A stretch of DNA of 64,000 nucleotides from Angiostrongylus vasorum (lineage: Eukaryota; Nematoda; Chromadorea; Rhabditida; Metastrongylidae). Positions 36,789 through 51,000 of this stretch are shown here, piece by piece (position 1 is the stretch's first letter; the number at the start of each line of letters is the position of its first letter). The position numbers and the translations under genes are program-made. Where the stretch lies: the NCBI GenBank assembly GCA_018806985.1, contig JADANN010000080.1, forward strand, positions 62,001 to 126,000, written 5' to 3'. A model generated the notes under the pieces. It was not told the DNA's origin. It saw only the letters and a program-made list of their open reading frames with translations, and made no database searches.

Positions 36789-39700
36789 TCAAGCCTTCAT
36801 CTCCTGGATTTGCTTGATTAAGTAGGCTTTTTCATCGTTGAACTGTTCATCATCAGTACGTTCGGTATGAAATTGAGCGAGAAAGTCCACCAGTTTTTCT
36901 CGATTCCTTAACAAAATATCAGCGATAGGTCGAGGTTTATTAGGATTCGCAACGAAAACCTGAACGGTGCCACAGTTCATTTATTCTTAAGTACAGTAAA
37001 TCACAATAAAAGCAAAGCAAAATAAACTCGTGGTCTTTAGAGCTTACCTTGAACACATGGAAAGCTTCAAACTGTATACTTCGGCTTTTCTCTCGAAGCA
37101 ACTCCATCATCAGTTTAAGGTTTTCGGGATTTGAAATATAACGAGTCATCACGTTGAAGTTATGTCGATCAAGCAATAATTCCCCGAGTAGCTGCAAACA
37201 ACTTTATACAAATGTAAGAAGGCGAAATGTCAGCTTATTGGTAGGCATCTTTGGTATTTTTTAAAAAAAACTATTGAGGAAAAAAATTAGTTCTTATTTA
37301 TGATACCCACATTGGTTAAAGAACGGAATACTATTTGGAATGAACTTTATATTAATTAGTTAACAGGCAAAATGATACACTTGTCCCGATTCGGTAACTG
37401 CAGCAGTCACTGTCATGTAGGATTTCAACTTAGAATGCAGTAAGTTTCTACAAATTCACAAGAGCTAGAAATTACCTCTGGTGAACATCTAGGTACGCCT
37501 AGCTTTGGTGGTTTCAAAATTCGAAGAGAAACTATTCTTGATCAGGATCTCACGTATGTGGACGAAAACAAAATGGCAAATCCTCAAACCATAGAACCCA
37601 AGAATTCGCTCGACAAGTCTTATGAGACATTTGCAGAATAACGAAAAGAACAATGACGTGCTGAGACCCACATGACATATCAGGACGGGATATCTATGTG
37701 TCTAAATAGGTAATACGTTTGTCCAAAGCTAAACACTTATGTTTAGCTTCTCAGCTAGTTCTGACAGAGGAGGGACAGACGAAATGAAGGACCCGCATGG
37801 TGTGGTGTGAACGCGTAACTCACCGGAAAGGACAATAGTGCGTTCGTTCCCCACCATAGGCACCTGCGGTCCAGAGTTTTGGAAATATCTCAGCAATATT
37901 GTAGTTGTATTCCGCTTAGTACCCTGCCGTGAAAATTGCAGTAGGCAGGAAATAAAAAGTAAAACATTGTAATTTCAACTACAGCCTCAGCTTAACTGGG
38001 CTCAATGCCGATGTTGCCTCCCCTGATCAATCCCGTTGACGGGTGATTGCCGATGGCGCTGATCGATAGAACTACCTGAGAGACAGGCGAAACAAGGATC
38101 CGCATGATATGGTGATGAACACGTTACTCCCCGGAAAGGACAATAGCGCGTTCGCTCCCCACCATAGGCACCTGCGGTCCAGAGTTTTGGAAATATCTCA
38201 GCAATATTGTAGTTGTATTCCGCTTAGTACCCTGCCGTGAAAATTGCAGTAGGCAGGAAATAAAAAAAGTAAAACATTGTAATTTCAACTACAGCCTCAG
38301 CTTAACTGGGCTCAATGCCGATGTTGCCTCCCCTGATCAATCCCGTAGACGGGTGATTGCCGATGGCGCTGATCGATAGAACTACCTGAGAGACAGGCGA
38401 AACAAGGATCCGCATGATATGGTGATGAACACGTTACTCCCCGGAAAGGACAATAGCGCGTTCGCTCCCCACCTTAGACAGCTGTGGTCCAGAGTTTTAC
38501 AAATATCTCAGTAACATTGTGGCTAAACAATTATTCCAATCCTTAGACCACTCTCAATCAGGCGACGACTAATAGCGAGATTCTCTGCTATACCGGAAGA
38601 ATCCGACTTGCAATGCAGCAAACCTCACCGATGTGTGATAAAACGTGGGAACGGTCTTTTCATATGTGATCTGAAGTGGGAATGTTCTATCTAGTCCGCC
38701 TCGAGATTCTAAAGAACACTGTGGTGTAATAGAATTCAAAATGTCAACGACGAGAGTGGATGAGAAAAGGTCCCTAGGTCACGGTCAAACTCATACAGGA
38801 ACACGAAAACTTAGGGAAAACAGCCACAAGACAACGGAGAAATCGAAGTAGTGTCAGGACCTGCACGATATTTGAAGATGGGTCTTTTTTTTAGAAATAT
38901 ATTCAGTTGGCATCACAATCCATTCCAGTCTGAATAGAATTTCACTAGTAATGTCACTACACTACACAAGAGAAGAAGTTCCAACGTCACGATCGAACCT
39001 AGCACAATCTTCAGCATTTCTTACGAACTCCAGGCAACACCACACTGTTACCGGATAAAATGAAGGAAAATTTCTGATACGTACAAATCCTATGCAAGTT
39101 CAACATGAAACTTCACCAGTCGATAAGTCGTAGAAATACATAAGTACGAAGGGCTATTGTATTACTGTTTAAGGCTTTGTTTTCTCTTTTCTTCTCCCGT
39201 TTCTCCCTAAAACTCCTTGTTCGAGTTCGAGCAATCGCACTGCGTCACCAGAACCAGCCGCCGAGTTTTAGGGATAGAAGAGAAGTTTATTACAATGCAA
39301 ATAGACTGGTACCACGATGGAAGTGATCCCTAGCATTGACTCTGTCTTCGACCTTCCGTATGGAAATGACTACCACTTTCTCAGCCTTTAGGATACAGCT
39401 AGAGAATGGACCTCGACGCACACCGCAATTCCACATCACAGAATACCTTTCGGCCAATACAAGACGCTAGGCCACTGGGGGAGGGAACTGCTGATTTATA
39501 TAATGAGGTTTCAAGTGATAGTTTCTTTCCTGAAAATATTCGCGGTTCTTCGCAACTACGATTTACAAGAACCGTCTCGTTCGTAAAAAGGGTAGCAAGA
39601 ACCGCAGAAAGAAGAAAACATTGAACCTATGAAGACGGTTGACCTAAAACGCTTACTTTAAGTGATTGTCGCCTTGTGACGTAGTTTTCAGAATTGAGCA

Positions 39701-41344
39701 GTTTTTGGTATTCAGTAAAGAAACGGTCGTAGTTAGCATCCAAGAATTCAGCACACAGCGTCTTATGCCGTGTGATTAAATCCTGAATCAGTGAACAAGA
39801 GATATCAGAAAGAATGAGATGACGACAATCCGGCACCTAGAATTGATCGTTAAAGTGTAAAATTTAACAGTGCTTACCTTGAATGTGGAGAAGGCATCAG
39901 AAGCAATGTCGAATGCAGACAGTTCAACATAAGTGAAGAATTTGTAAAAACACTCATGTTGCAAAAGTATCTTCGCTAGTTGATCATGCCGAATACATTC
40001 TCGTAACATGTGTCCACATGTTACGGCAATGTCGCCATTCTGATAACTAAAATATGATGAACCCAGAAAATCGATTCGTCAATTCATATAATCCAGTATC
40101 GTTGTGAGATAGCCCGAAAAAACGAAAACCAACCCATTTACAAGTAGGACTAGCATTTCTGGACGAGCCCCTAAGTACTCTACAGTCGGGGAACGAGTGC
40201 CGATTTGCCTGCGGAGAAGGTTGTTGAATATTTGAGCAACATCCTTTTTACTCTCAAAGTCCAGTTTTGGCAAGTTTTTTATAAGCATCGGCAAAACGTT
40301 TGCGTTATATGTCTCCTGAGCAAGCTGAGCAACCTGCTCACTGTGAGGATCTTGCGTCTCAGATCCGTAAATGATACTTTTTACCATCTGCAACCATTTG
40401 TTAACTTCTTCCACTGCTTTGTCACCTTTCTTGACACCTTGGGTCTTAAAATAACGATTATTATGACTCTGAAACCAAATATTATTAAATAAAAAAATTA
40501 TAAACATGTGGAAGCGGAATAAACACAACTAGTTCTTCACGAGTACCAACAGATTTTACAAAAGAACTGGTCAGTCGCGAAGCTCTTTTGCCAGGAGAGA
40601 ACACAGGTGGGTCTACTACTCCCAATGGAACTAACTTTGGTCATGGAATTTTATGATACCTGAGTAGAAGAACAAATAATGTAGGCAAGAAAGCGAACAC
40701 TAAGGATTCTAAGCACTCGAAACGGTTTACCGCCTCACCGTGGCTGAGAGGTGTTCTTGGGTGTCGGACCGCGATGTACAGCGGAGATCATCCACTGGCA
40801 GGGCCTCCCAAGCTGAGAAGGAGTGCGACGTTTCCAAAAGGAAGCCCAGCTAAGAGTAAACCAATAGCAGGATCCACCACCGTCCTGATATCAAACTAGT
40901 CGCATAGTGGCAAATCTCCCCCTGATCCACAGGGGCGGCAACTGCCTATGATGGTGACGACGTAGTGCCGAATTTGGCCAGGCTGACCTCGAGACTGCGG
41001 AGAAACACCATGGCTAAACCAGCAAAGCTACGAAAAAAATGGAGATTGTGATGGGGGCCCGCTCTAGCAGTGAGGACGGGCCATCCACGTATACAAGTAT
41101 CCAAGTAAGGATTCTAAGTAGCCGATGTCTGGACTCCACTTCCTTTCCTACCAAGGAATACCTCGTACCGAATCTATACGAAGAAAGGACCACACAGGAT
41201 ACTTGAAGAACGGACTCTATGGTCAAAAAATCGTAATAATCGAACTGAAGTGTTCACCTTCTCAACTGCAACGAGGGCCTCTTTGAGATTTTTCACCACA
41301 TCGGCCGGCGACTTGTGTGATTTGCCGAATATGGGAAGAGGCAT
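36789..41344 (-). CDS. mop-25: Mo25 / CAB39 scaffold protein, complete
   Basis: Mo25 is a cytoplasmic armadillo-like helical scaffold that activates the LKB1-STRAD complex and GCK-type kinases. In worms it acts in polarity and asymmetric division. Exons (minus) are 41344-41258, 40468-40134, 40046-39878, 39782-39657, 37191-37048 and 36959-36789 (TGA). They join in phase to 343 residues; human CAB39 has 341. It starts [20 protein letters not shown]. Family hallmarks seen include [69 protein letters not shown] and [12 protein letters not shown]. All exon ends carry GT/AG. Residues [13 protein letters not shown] after the first exon are less conserved. Intron 39656-37192 carries a threefold tandem array, and intron 1 a family B SINE. 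Which of the C. elegans paralogues (mop-25.1 to .3) corresponds is uncertain. Confidence 0.95.
37750..38525 (+). repeat. Tandem array of family C, period about 309 bp, in a Mo25 intron
   Basis: Two and a half to three copies lie head to tail. Equivalent points (CACCTGCGGTCCAGAGTTTTGGAAATATCTCAGC and its third form) occur at 37861, 38169 and 38479, spaced 308 and 310 bases. Units 1 and 2 are almost identical over their shared part, and unit 3 diverges at its right end (CTTAGACAGCTGTGG). This is unlike the single dispersed copies elsewhere, so duplication was local and fairly recent. Confidence 0.85.
40720..41112 (+). repeat. RTE-tailed SINE, family B, in Mo25 intron 1
   Basis: Starts CGAAACGGTTTACCGCCTCACCGTGG and ends GAGGACGGGCCATCCACGTATACAAGTATCCAAGTAAGG. 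It is antisense to the host gene. Confidence 0.78.
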
Positions 41345-42784
41345 ACCTGTATGATAGCGTACCAATAACACCTACATAACATTCTTTTCGTCAAAATAGT
41401 GGTCACTAGTGTCCATCAGTAAACAAAAAAACAACAACCTAAAAAACTTAGCAGTTTCAAAACGACCATTCAACAAGTAGAAAATTCTAGTAAATGAACG
41501 TTATCAGCATCGTGAATACTTAAGTAGCATATGTTGTTAGAATGAACACCAGCACAACAACAGATATGGTGTTTTCGAGCAAAAGAAACACAAAAAAGAC
41601 AAAAAATCCAATCACATTACTGCTTTACGAAGCGATCGATACCAGATGGGATTCGAAGAGAACAGTTCTGAAACTTTACCAACTGATAGAAGCAGTGTTA
41701 CAGAGTAGTAAGAATCGATCAATAACTACACTGTCAATCGATATCGAAGAATAGGGCAGTATAGTAGTGGCGAGAGCAAAATTGGCCACTGTGCTACTAT
41801 GATTATACAGAGAATGGGCTGGGAAACTGGGGGACTGGGGGACATGGGGCTGATGGGGAGCTGTGGTGTGCGCAATGATCGCGACTACGTTTATGATGGT
41901 GGCTATTTGAAATTCAACAATGACACTAACAAACGCTATATTCAGAATGTGAATTCCACATTCAACTGCATCAATAATAACGACGAAAAAACGAAAAGAA
42001 ACACGCTTCGAAATAGTCACATCGGCGGCTACAACGGATATCGATCCAGAATCGGATCAATATTGTTTGACGGCAGATCTAGATCAGCTCTTCATCTACT
42101 CTCACAAACAGCATTAAACTCGAATACAATCTAACCAATATCGATATTTAGTTAGTGCACTTAACACGACATCATCGGTCAATTTTTCCCCCCTACGTAT
42201 ATCCAGTGAACAAAGCTCACCACCTGTTTTTTACGTCCTTATGCGTTTCAAATGTCAGTGAATATTACTCCCTGGCCAGATTATTGATAACATATGGGCT
42301 GATTGAGATTGGTGTTTTGTAGACTCTTGGAGGGAAAAGCATCAAGAGACTTGTCAAATAGCCATCTCAATGCTTTTGGTGCTCGATATCTTACGTCTGC
42401 CAACTTAACTTACTCCATATTCATCTGTTACGTTTCAATTTTTAATGATTATCATGGTACGAGGAAGGGACCTCTACAACAACATCACTGTCGTCATTTT
42501 ATGTTAAGCGATGATTTTCAAGATTCTTTAATGTTACCAATATGGAGTGCTTGAGGTAGTGAACGGGATAAGGATAGGAAAAAAAAGAAAAAAGAAGTTC
42601 AAAAATTAACAACTTATAGGCATAAACGCTAATTCAGCTAGTAAGCTAGTAGAAGAACAGCAAGAGAGCAAAACTGCCTAGAGTCTTCATTCGCTTCTGT
42701 TCTATGCTGACCATCGAAGTCTTCGTAGTTTTCCTCTTGTTCAGCAAATAATACAGAAATGGTGCTTGTAGATAATAAATTCTT
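41345..42784. other. Region upstream of Mo25, no supported gene
   Basis: Open frames at 41542-41754 and 41799-42134 (+) and 41676-42020 (-) overlap one another. They contain a low-complexity GGGGGACTGGGGGAC run near 41825 and match nothing I know. The Mo25 promoter should be here but no element can be named. Confidence 0.35.
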
Positions 42785-43142
42785 CCCAACGGTTTACCGA
42801 ATTATCGTGGCTGGGAGGTGTTCCCAGGTGTCGGGGTGTGATGTACAGCGGGGGATTCACGTCCCCCAGCAGGGTCTCCCAAGTTGAGAAGGAGTCCGGC
42901 GTTCCCATCAGGAAGCCCAGCTAGGAGTAAACTAATTCCAGGATCCTCCACCATCCTTGTATCAAACTGGTCGCATGGTGGCAAATTTCCCTCTGATCCA
43001 CAAGGGCTGCGAATGCCTGTGGCCTCGGGATTCCAGGGAACCAAAATGGCTGGACCAGCAAAACTCCGAAAAAATGAAAGTTTTGCTGGGACCCGCACAG
43101 TAAGTGAGGACGGGCCATCTAAGTATCCAAGTAAGTAAAATA
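42785..43142 (+). repeat. RTE-tailed SINE, family B
   Basis: CCAACGGTTTACCGAATTATCGTGGCTGGG opening and a good 3' end: GTGAGGACGGGCCATCTAAGTATCCAAGTAAGTAAAATAG. Confidence 0.78.
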
Positions 43143-44984
43143 GTAAATTGCCTTACTTTTTGCATGTGAAAGTCAGCGAGATGATAAGCTGATGAATAAC
43201 CCTATACCTAACGAAGAGAACGTAGAGGTTACAATGAGATGTAAGGATTCGATCTCAGAAGCAGTAAAGAGAAAATGATTTGTAGTAGTAATAACTTTAA
43301 TTAATAATAAGTTTAATTTTAATGTAGCAGAAACCGTTAGAATCGTTATACCAACACTATAATGGCACTGACCGTGATGCTTAGATGACTCAGCTTCATT
43401 TGTAATGCGGCTCCCAGAAGTTCTTCGCTCCATTTTTGTCGTACTGGGGTTTGCGATTCCACAAGATGATCGTGCGGGGTTCTTGTTATTGCGGCGTTGA
43501 AGTCGGAAAATTTGGTTCAGACGTTAACACACGTTGTTTACGTGTTTAACGAATACCTTATTCCATTTTACCTACCTCGGCATCTACTTCCATACTGATC
43601 TCATCCACCTATCTCCACTCCTCTTCTAATTATAATACCAGACCATATCGTTGATTCTTCCTACAAAGTTTTCCGCGGAGTCTCGAAAACAGGATGGTGC
43701 TCGGAGTTTTGAACTACGAATACCGAATTGATGTTGAACACATCGTTTCATCGTCAGAAGACATTATTAGTGGTCCTAGATATAGTTGCCGCTGCACTGC
43801 ACATGGCTTGAAGAACTGCTGTGTCAAACAACTGAACACCTAAATGGCCAAGTCTGTCTCTGGTCCTTGTTACAGGCCCGACAAACTACCATGCTTGTTT
43901 AGTTTTGGTGAGTTCTTCTCCCAAGTCGTTATTCATATTACCTAAGCATTCTAAGCATATGAAGAATGCGAACTAATCAATTGGATTTCCTTCTGTTAGA
44001 TCCATGGTCGCATTTCTTCTTCCTATTTCATTGGTTCCAGCAAGTATTGTTTCTGCTACTGCTATATTATATGAAAACATGACAATGTAGTCGCTTATGT
44101 GAAGTTGAAGAGGAATTCTCCAATAACTCGTATTCCCTTCTCGTCCCAATCGAAACATTGATTGTACGACCTCAACGACGACTTTAGAACAGCTTTCATT
44201 ATATACTATGTCATAGAACGCAATTTCAACGTTGAGTTATAACGGTGTGGCGACATACACGAGAGCGAAGGATACAAGCGTCAGTACCAAGAAAGAGAGA
44301 GAACGGGTAGACAGCGTTGTGGGGAACTGTGGGAAGAACTGAACTGACAGCTGATAGAGCAGTTTATATTCGTCCTAGAAGAGGCGGAGTTTGGCTAGGG
44401 TAGTTGAAGATACAGTTTACAGAGATAGCTTGAAGAGATAGTTTGAAGCGATGGTTTTTGAGAGGCAGGTGGCAGAACTTCTTCTTAGGCAGTGTCATCT
44501 GATGCGGCTGATTCAATGGACAGTACAGTAGCCGTGAAAGCCTTTAGCAGAAAAAGCGCCATATGGGAAGCTCTAAGAAAGTTTTTTACAGAAGACTTTG
44601 GCATTTGGAGATGACTAAGTAGTGGGAGTGAAACGCATGGTCAATAAACAACGACAGCTATTGAGAATGTTCTCTGTACACAACTCAGCTAGCAAATATC
44701 GTGATCATTAGTGTACTAGCACACGTACTGAGTGTCTATATGATTAATTTGTAATCCCTTTAAAGGCACGCGGGTCATGGATTCCAATAGGATGCATATG
44801 ATGAGATGAGCGTCTAGAATGGTTTCGCCAATCTACTATCACTCGACAGAAATGCAATTATTTGTGTCAAATTTCGATATGGCGTTCATTCATAACATAG
44901 TACTCTATAAGCACTAGTAAAAGATCGTTCTTTTTACATGATATCGCTTAACGTACTACACCATTATTAAACATAACACGATAA
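43143..44984. other. Gap, no supported gene
   Basis: No gene or known repeat recognised. The 44.2-44.5 kb part is rich in GAGA/GAAGAG purine runs. Confidence 0.35.
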
Positions 44985-45246
44985 AGCTCTCGGCGTTGAT
45001 CAATCCCGGAGGGATGCGCCACGCATTCGACTACGTTTAGCATCGTTGGAGGTGACTGAATGCATATCCGGCTTTACAATGACTCATGGTGGCCTACCGA
45101 TGTATCGAGCCAGTGCTGCTACCCTCCCAGACCAGTCTGGTACCAATCTGCTGACCCCGAAAGGATGGAAGGCTTGGTGGGCGACGGGCGCCTGGGTCGA
45201 TTCTACGTGTGTGTTGCAGAGAGCCTCCGACCACTGAGGACAAACG
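44985..45246 (-). repeat. tRNA-derived SINE, family A
   Basis: GATAAAGCTCTCGGCGTTGATCAATCCCGGAGGGATGCGCC at its + strand left edge. Its body is well conserved, including CCAGACCAGTCTGGTACC. The reversed head is truncated or diverged after TCCGACCACTGAGG. Confidence 0.75.
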
Positions 45247-46269
45247 ACCATTGATATCGTACATTATTAAACACAAATGATAGAAATTGCGAGATTTTTT
45301 CTCCACGAGAGTTTGTTGAAGAACACGACTCGCGGATAATTATAAAGCGTTCTATGGAGTTATATAGTGCCTTCAAAAGAAACACAACATACGCGTTCAT
45401 TCAGTTATTTCGTGCAAACCACCGTACTTGAAATGCTGTTATGGTGTCAAATGGGAAGTCATACATAATATAGTATTACTAATAGATTACCGTTGTTGAG
45501 TTCTAACGATAGTGGTCGGAGCGTTTGGCCAGCAACGTCTTGCCATTTGACACAGAAAACTCATCTACTCCACAAACCCTTACGGATTTTTCCGTTCCAA
45601 GAAGTTCAACTAAGTAAGCCTATATTCCGGCCAAACGTAATAACCTAAAAATAGTCTTCTTGCCAAAACCAAAAAACCTTGCGCCATACCGAGAGCTCGT
45701 GCTCTTCACATCCGTTGAGTAAATGGGGCAACTTAGCAGCTCTGATGTGCGACACGGATGAAGAGATTTTCAAGGTTTAAGAATCAGAAAAAATAAATGC
45801 TAGGATTGAAGAAATAAAGATCATGGTGTGACTTCTTTCGTATTATATGTTACAGGTATGGGACGTCTAAAGTAATGTGATAGACATCTTTCCTCTTACT
45901 GCACTGAAAATACTACAAATAAGATCCTGAAATGACAAAGTCGTTGATGACGCTGTAGAAAACACTTTTCTTATTCTCGGAACACGAGCGCATGACTACA
46001 TCGGTAAGGAGAACATTACGGAAGTGACAAAGCGTTCCATGAAGATGTAAGCTGGATCACCAGAACGTCTTAACAGCTCTCACTCCTCAAAGTTTTCACG
46101 CTATAATAAAACATTGTTTCATAAGATGAATCAATGTGAAGCAAGTAGTGCACTGCTACTGCACATTCAGCTGACAACAAAATGCCTTTTTCTTAGAATG
46201 TCAGGCTCATCCAGTGTAGGGTTTTCTTCAACAAGATACAGGAAGAACATTCAATCCTGATACGATAAG
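45247..46269. other. Gap, no supported gene
   Basis: No gene or recognised repeat. Confidence 0.35.
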
Positions 46270-46440
46270 AAAGAATAAAGCTCCCGGCCTTGTTCAATCA
46301 CTGAGGGATGCGCCATGCAGTCGACTTCATTAAACATTGTTGGAGCTGACTGAATGCATATCGGTGCGGCGATCGATCCCTGTATATTGCAAGGCGCCTC
46401 CGACCACTGCGCTCGCTACATGCTCCCTTTCTTGCTGCGA
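46270..46440 (-). repeat. tRNA-derived SINE, family A, internally deleted
   Basis: The tail part (GGCCTTGTTCAATCACTGAGGGATGCGCCATG...TGACTGAATGCATATC) is joined directly to the head part (GCGATCGATCCC...GGCGCCTCCGACCACTGCGC). About 110 bases of body are missing. Confidence 0.7.
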
Positions 46441-48054
46441 TAAGACATCTGTTATCCTCTTAACGGAAGTATAACGACACCACAGTTGTTCCACTTCACT
46501 AAAAAAGAAAGAAAGAGTGGACAGAATCCAAGAATGTAAGTCGGGATATAGTGCAACAAACAGCTTCATTTTGAAACAGCATCAGTTTTGGAAAGTCAGC
46601 CCCTACATACTGAAATAGCGCTTCTCTTCTATGACTTCTTCTTTTCTCCTTATACAAATTGTAATGCTCATTACAATTACACTCAGTGGGATACACTTTT
46701 TCTTTGTTCGTCGGTCGAAGGACTTGTCCTGTAGGTAGATGCTACACTCCAGCAACTAAAGAATCTGAAGGACCCAAATCTGAGAAATGCAGATTAGCTG
46801 GAATTTTCAAACCTTATTCGGGAACTTTTACACGGCCATCTTCGTAACACATTGAAGAGTACTCCCACGCGTAGGGAGACCTTTCGTGCATTCGTGATGG
46901 CCATTTTTTGAATCTGGCCACTTAAGAAAGAAGATGCTGTCGGTGGCATGAGATTCGTAACACGATATTGCTTCCAAATTCCATGAAAAATATAAAGCAA
47001 AATATTGTGGTGGCCAGATTCGATTTTTTGGAGTGGCGACATTCACCGAGCACATAGTTGCTTCTTGTTTAAGACATGATGGACGTAGAAAATCGAGACC
47101 TTACCTACTGTGCCAACTTCTTTCACGAGTGCTTTCTATGAAGACACAACAGTAACCACTCACAGATAATGACACACCTTATACGATCACAGTCGCTAAC
47201 GCGTAGGATCCACAACGAGTAAACCTTCATACTATCGCCAATTCACAACAAGTAGTAGTTAGATTTGCTTGCAGATCTTTAGAATTTACAGAGCTTTAGA
47301 AAATCTCCAAATCCTCTCCAACGCGATACTAAATCCCGTTAAGCTTAGATAGAACAAATGCTATGTAGTGCAGTATCAAACGCTACAATTAAATTGAAAG
47401 CAAGAACTATTGGTGGAATTTCGCTTCGACAATGGTATCTCACAACGTTTGTCCCATATCCAGATTTTTTTCAAACAAAACTTAATAACACAAAAGTGAT
47501 CTTCAAACGTAGAAATTGAAACACACGGCATTTGGCTAGAAATTGGTCATTTGTGGTGAAACATTTTACTGTGAAATTTGAACAAACTTGGAAAAATTTA
47601 CCAGTAACAACAAGTTAAAGCGTCGAAGGAGAAATAGAAAACTAACAAAACATAACTCAGAGTGCTCGTGCTCAATGTGCGAACCGGTTATAATGTAATA
47701 GGCATACCTAACGGGGATTGTAACCGGAATATTGGCGCATTAAACTATAGCTTAAAATTCTGTGCAACTTTGAAAATCACAAAGTTAACAACATAAAAAA
47801 AATCTAGACAACGAATGAGTATGTAAAACAGTCTATGAACAACGCGATAATATAATATAAACGCACCTACTAGCAAATACGGAAACCGTTTTGGAAATCG
47901 CGATCACCTGGATATACATCTTTGGAAGAACAAAGATAATCGAAAAACATCTGATGCAAAAAGCAGAATCAAAAAGCGTAACAGGCTGGAACTATAGAAG
48001 TGCACTAAACAACAGTGAGTCAAAAAAAATGTGCATCATGCTAGAAAACAATGC
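46441..48054. other. Gap downstream of the OATP gene
   Basis: AT-rich, with no gene or known repeat recognised. The open frames are short. Confidence 0.35.
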
Positions 48055-51000
48055 CTATTGAAGAAGAGGCACTGCGATTTCGTGTTGCGGCAAATCGACA
48101 TCCTCATCGTGACGGACTTCTTCCAATGGCATATCCAGTAACGGATCATCTTGTAAGGTACCTCCATAGACCATCAACACGGTAGTGAGAATTCCCATCG
48201 CAAGCGCCTTAAACGACAAAAATAACATTTAATGATACCTACTGACTGATCGACAAATCAGCAAATGATTTTTTTTTCATTCTACAATAGAAAAGGCTGA
48301 CTACTTGTTAGCTACTATCGCATGCTTTCTAAGAAAGTCGGATCTTGGCGCAAATACTTACAATCATGAGTGAAAATTTTGAAGACAAACAGCAACAACG
48401 GCGAATAACGGTAAAAACAGGAAAAACAGATATCCTCAGTGAGCTATACGATGCAGTGATAAAAGGATAAAAGATTAAGCTCTCGGCGTTGATCATCCCT
48501 GAGATATGTGCCATGCATCCGACTTCAGTTAGCACCGTTGGAGGTGACTGAATGCATAACTGGACTTTACAATAACTTGCGGTGGGTTACCGATGCATCG
48601 AGCCAGTGCTGCTATCCCCCCACCAAGACAAGTCTGGTACCAATCTGCCAACCCCGGAGGGATGGAAGATTTGGTGAGCCTATGACGTAGGGATCGGCCC
48701 CATGGGTATTGCAGGTCGCCTCCGACCACTGCATTAAACGCGCCCTCGATGAAGTGATGAAAGCATTTAAACATCCAAACAGCAATCATGCCTGTATCGT
48801 GCGTATTCGAGCTTCACGACTACTATTAATGAACGAGAATGAAACACTCATACGCATTGTAAAACGGAATGCACCTATCTTATATTGGTCACTAAGAACT
48901 GAAACACAGTCGTAGACAAAAAAGCATATGTAAACCAAAAAAAGTGTGCGCTATCTACAAAGTATACGGTTTGGTCATGAAGTACTGATGAACCAACGTG
49001 ATTACCTGTCCAATAATTGAGAACGTAAGAAATAGATCGGCTAGTAATTTGTTGGAGTAAAGTAGACAACTACCACTCTCGGAATCTCCACATAGTTCTG
49101 ACTGGTAACGGATGCAGCTCACATCAAACATCCATCCGAATAGTACTGGTGCAGGGATGGTTCCTATGACACGAACGAGAATTCCTTGAATACCCAACGC
49201 AAATGATCGATCATTGTAGTCCACCGTCCTTAAAATAACCGATATAATAGGAACTCCTACGGCAAATGTGCAGAGTGACAAAGGAGCGAAAATAGTGAGA
49301 AAACCTAGAAGACCTTTGCATTTGGACTCACACAACCCTTTTTTCACTTGTCGTACATGAAGACGAGAAGTCTCGACCACACACGAGCAATTAGAATACA
49401 CCTTCTGCATTGGGGTATAGGGTTCCGAACAGCCAGCAAAGCAAGGTGAGTAGTATGAAAGTTGCCGCCCATCCAGAAATTCAGCACAAACTGGACGGAA
49501 CTCAGCTTCACTACATAAACAATGAGAGTTGCATGTGCTACGTAATGATGGTTCCATATCCGAGTAGTTCCCGACGGATATTTGACCATCACGATCTGGG
49601 TACGTCGTTTCAACACCAACAAGAGGATCATGCGGACAGTAAATAAGATACATTGGAGTTAGTATTAGTGATAAGAACAACAATCCCACAGAGAGTTTCA
49701 GTGTTGTAACACAATTCAATCGGAAGTACTGCACTATGAAACCAGATATCATACAACCAACTCCAGCCATCGGTACCATAATGCACCCTTAACATGTGAA
49801 GCATAACAAAGCTTGGATCGTTAGCGTACTTATAATTTCGTTGCCTACTTTTTAGATACCATCATGTCTTCTCAACAAAAACACACCTATCAATAAGCTT
49901 GACCTGCTTGGTGGAACATTGAACTGCCGCTCTAAGTATTTTGACATAAAAGATGAAGCACCGGTTATCACGAGACTGTCGATAGCCATTGCAAGGGTTA
50001 TGAGCATGAATGGAGCATTGGTGAGAATACGGTAAATTGCTATAGGAATATGTCGCACATCAAGCCAAAGTTTATACCAAAGCGGTCCTCTACCACGTAT
50101 AGTAATAGAATTATATAATAGCGATGAACTGTCTTGCAACGGAGCATCTCGATACAGTGCTCCTGTTTTGTTTGTACCAGGAAGGCCGCAGCATTCAGGA
50201 GTACGTCTTCGCCCAGCTTGTATTGTTTCGACTAAGCGATTCCTATGCCACTTCAGAGACTCTGGCAAGACTTTCGGCAGACATACAATTGGAACTACTG
50301 CAGTCATCGCGACCAAAGAAGCAACAACGAAGCCTATCCACCAAGCTCCCACCCATGAAGGATCCGTTTCGTCTCCACTGACTCTGAAACTGGGAAACAC
50401 ATACTTACGACAACATGCCTAGAAAAAAATAAAAAAAATGTTGTCATGTCGCCCTCGCAGCAAGGCAAGGCGACCTTAAGTTTGCAACCCTAAGCTGTTT
50501 ACCAAGGGTTCTCCTTGGCGCCTAATGAAGATCATAGATGAAGCATAACCAGTTAAACAAGCACGATTCTGACAGGGAATCTGCTGCATGGACCACATTC
50601 AAATCGCAACAAGGGTCAGCGAAGTTTGTCAGAAGTACCATCTGCCGCTTTTCCTAAGCTTTATCGACTATAAAAAAGCGTTTAGCAGCATCGAAACAAA
50701 ATGCAATCCTATCAGCGCTCGTCGACCAAAGAACGAATCTGTACTATATAGGAACATAAGCAGACTATTAACGGAACTGTGGTCCAAATACACAACCTTT
50801 ACATCAAGCTGTCACCATACTCATAGAAAACGGGGTTTAATAAAGCAACACAATATTGTCAATGCTCTTCACTGCTGCATTGTAACGGATAATGAAGTGA
50901 CTCGATCAGGACCGGAGTGGAGGGAAAATTCCTAATAAATCTTCGTTCTATGGATCAGACCTTAATCTTTTCGAGAAATAACTGTGAATCAAAAGTGATG

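Noticed and set aside
41542..42134. Two + frames and one overlapping - frame upstream of Mo25
   Set aside because: They contradict each other, contain low-complexity runs and match no family I know.
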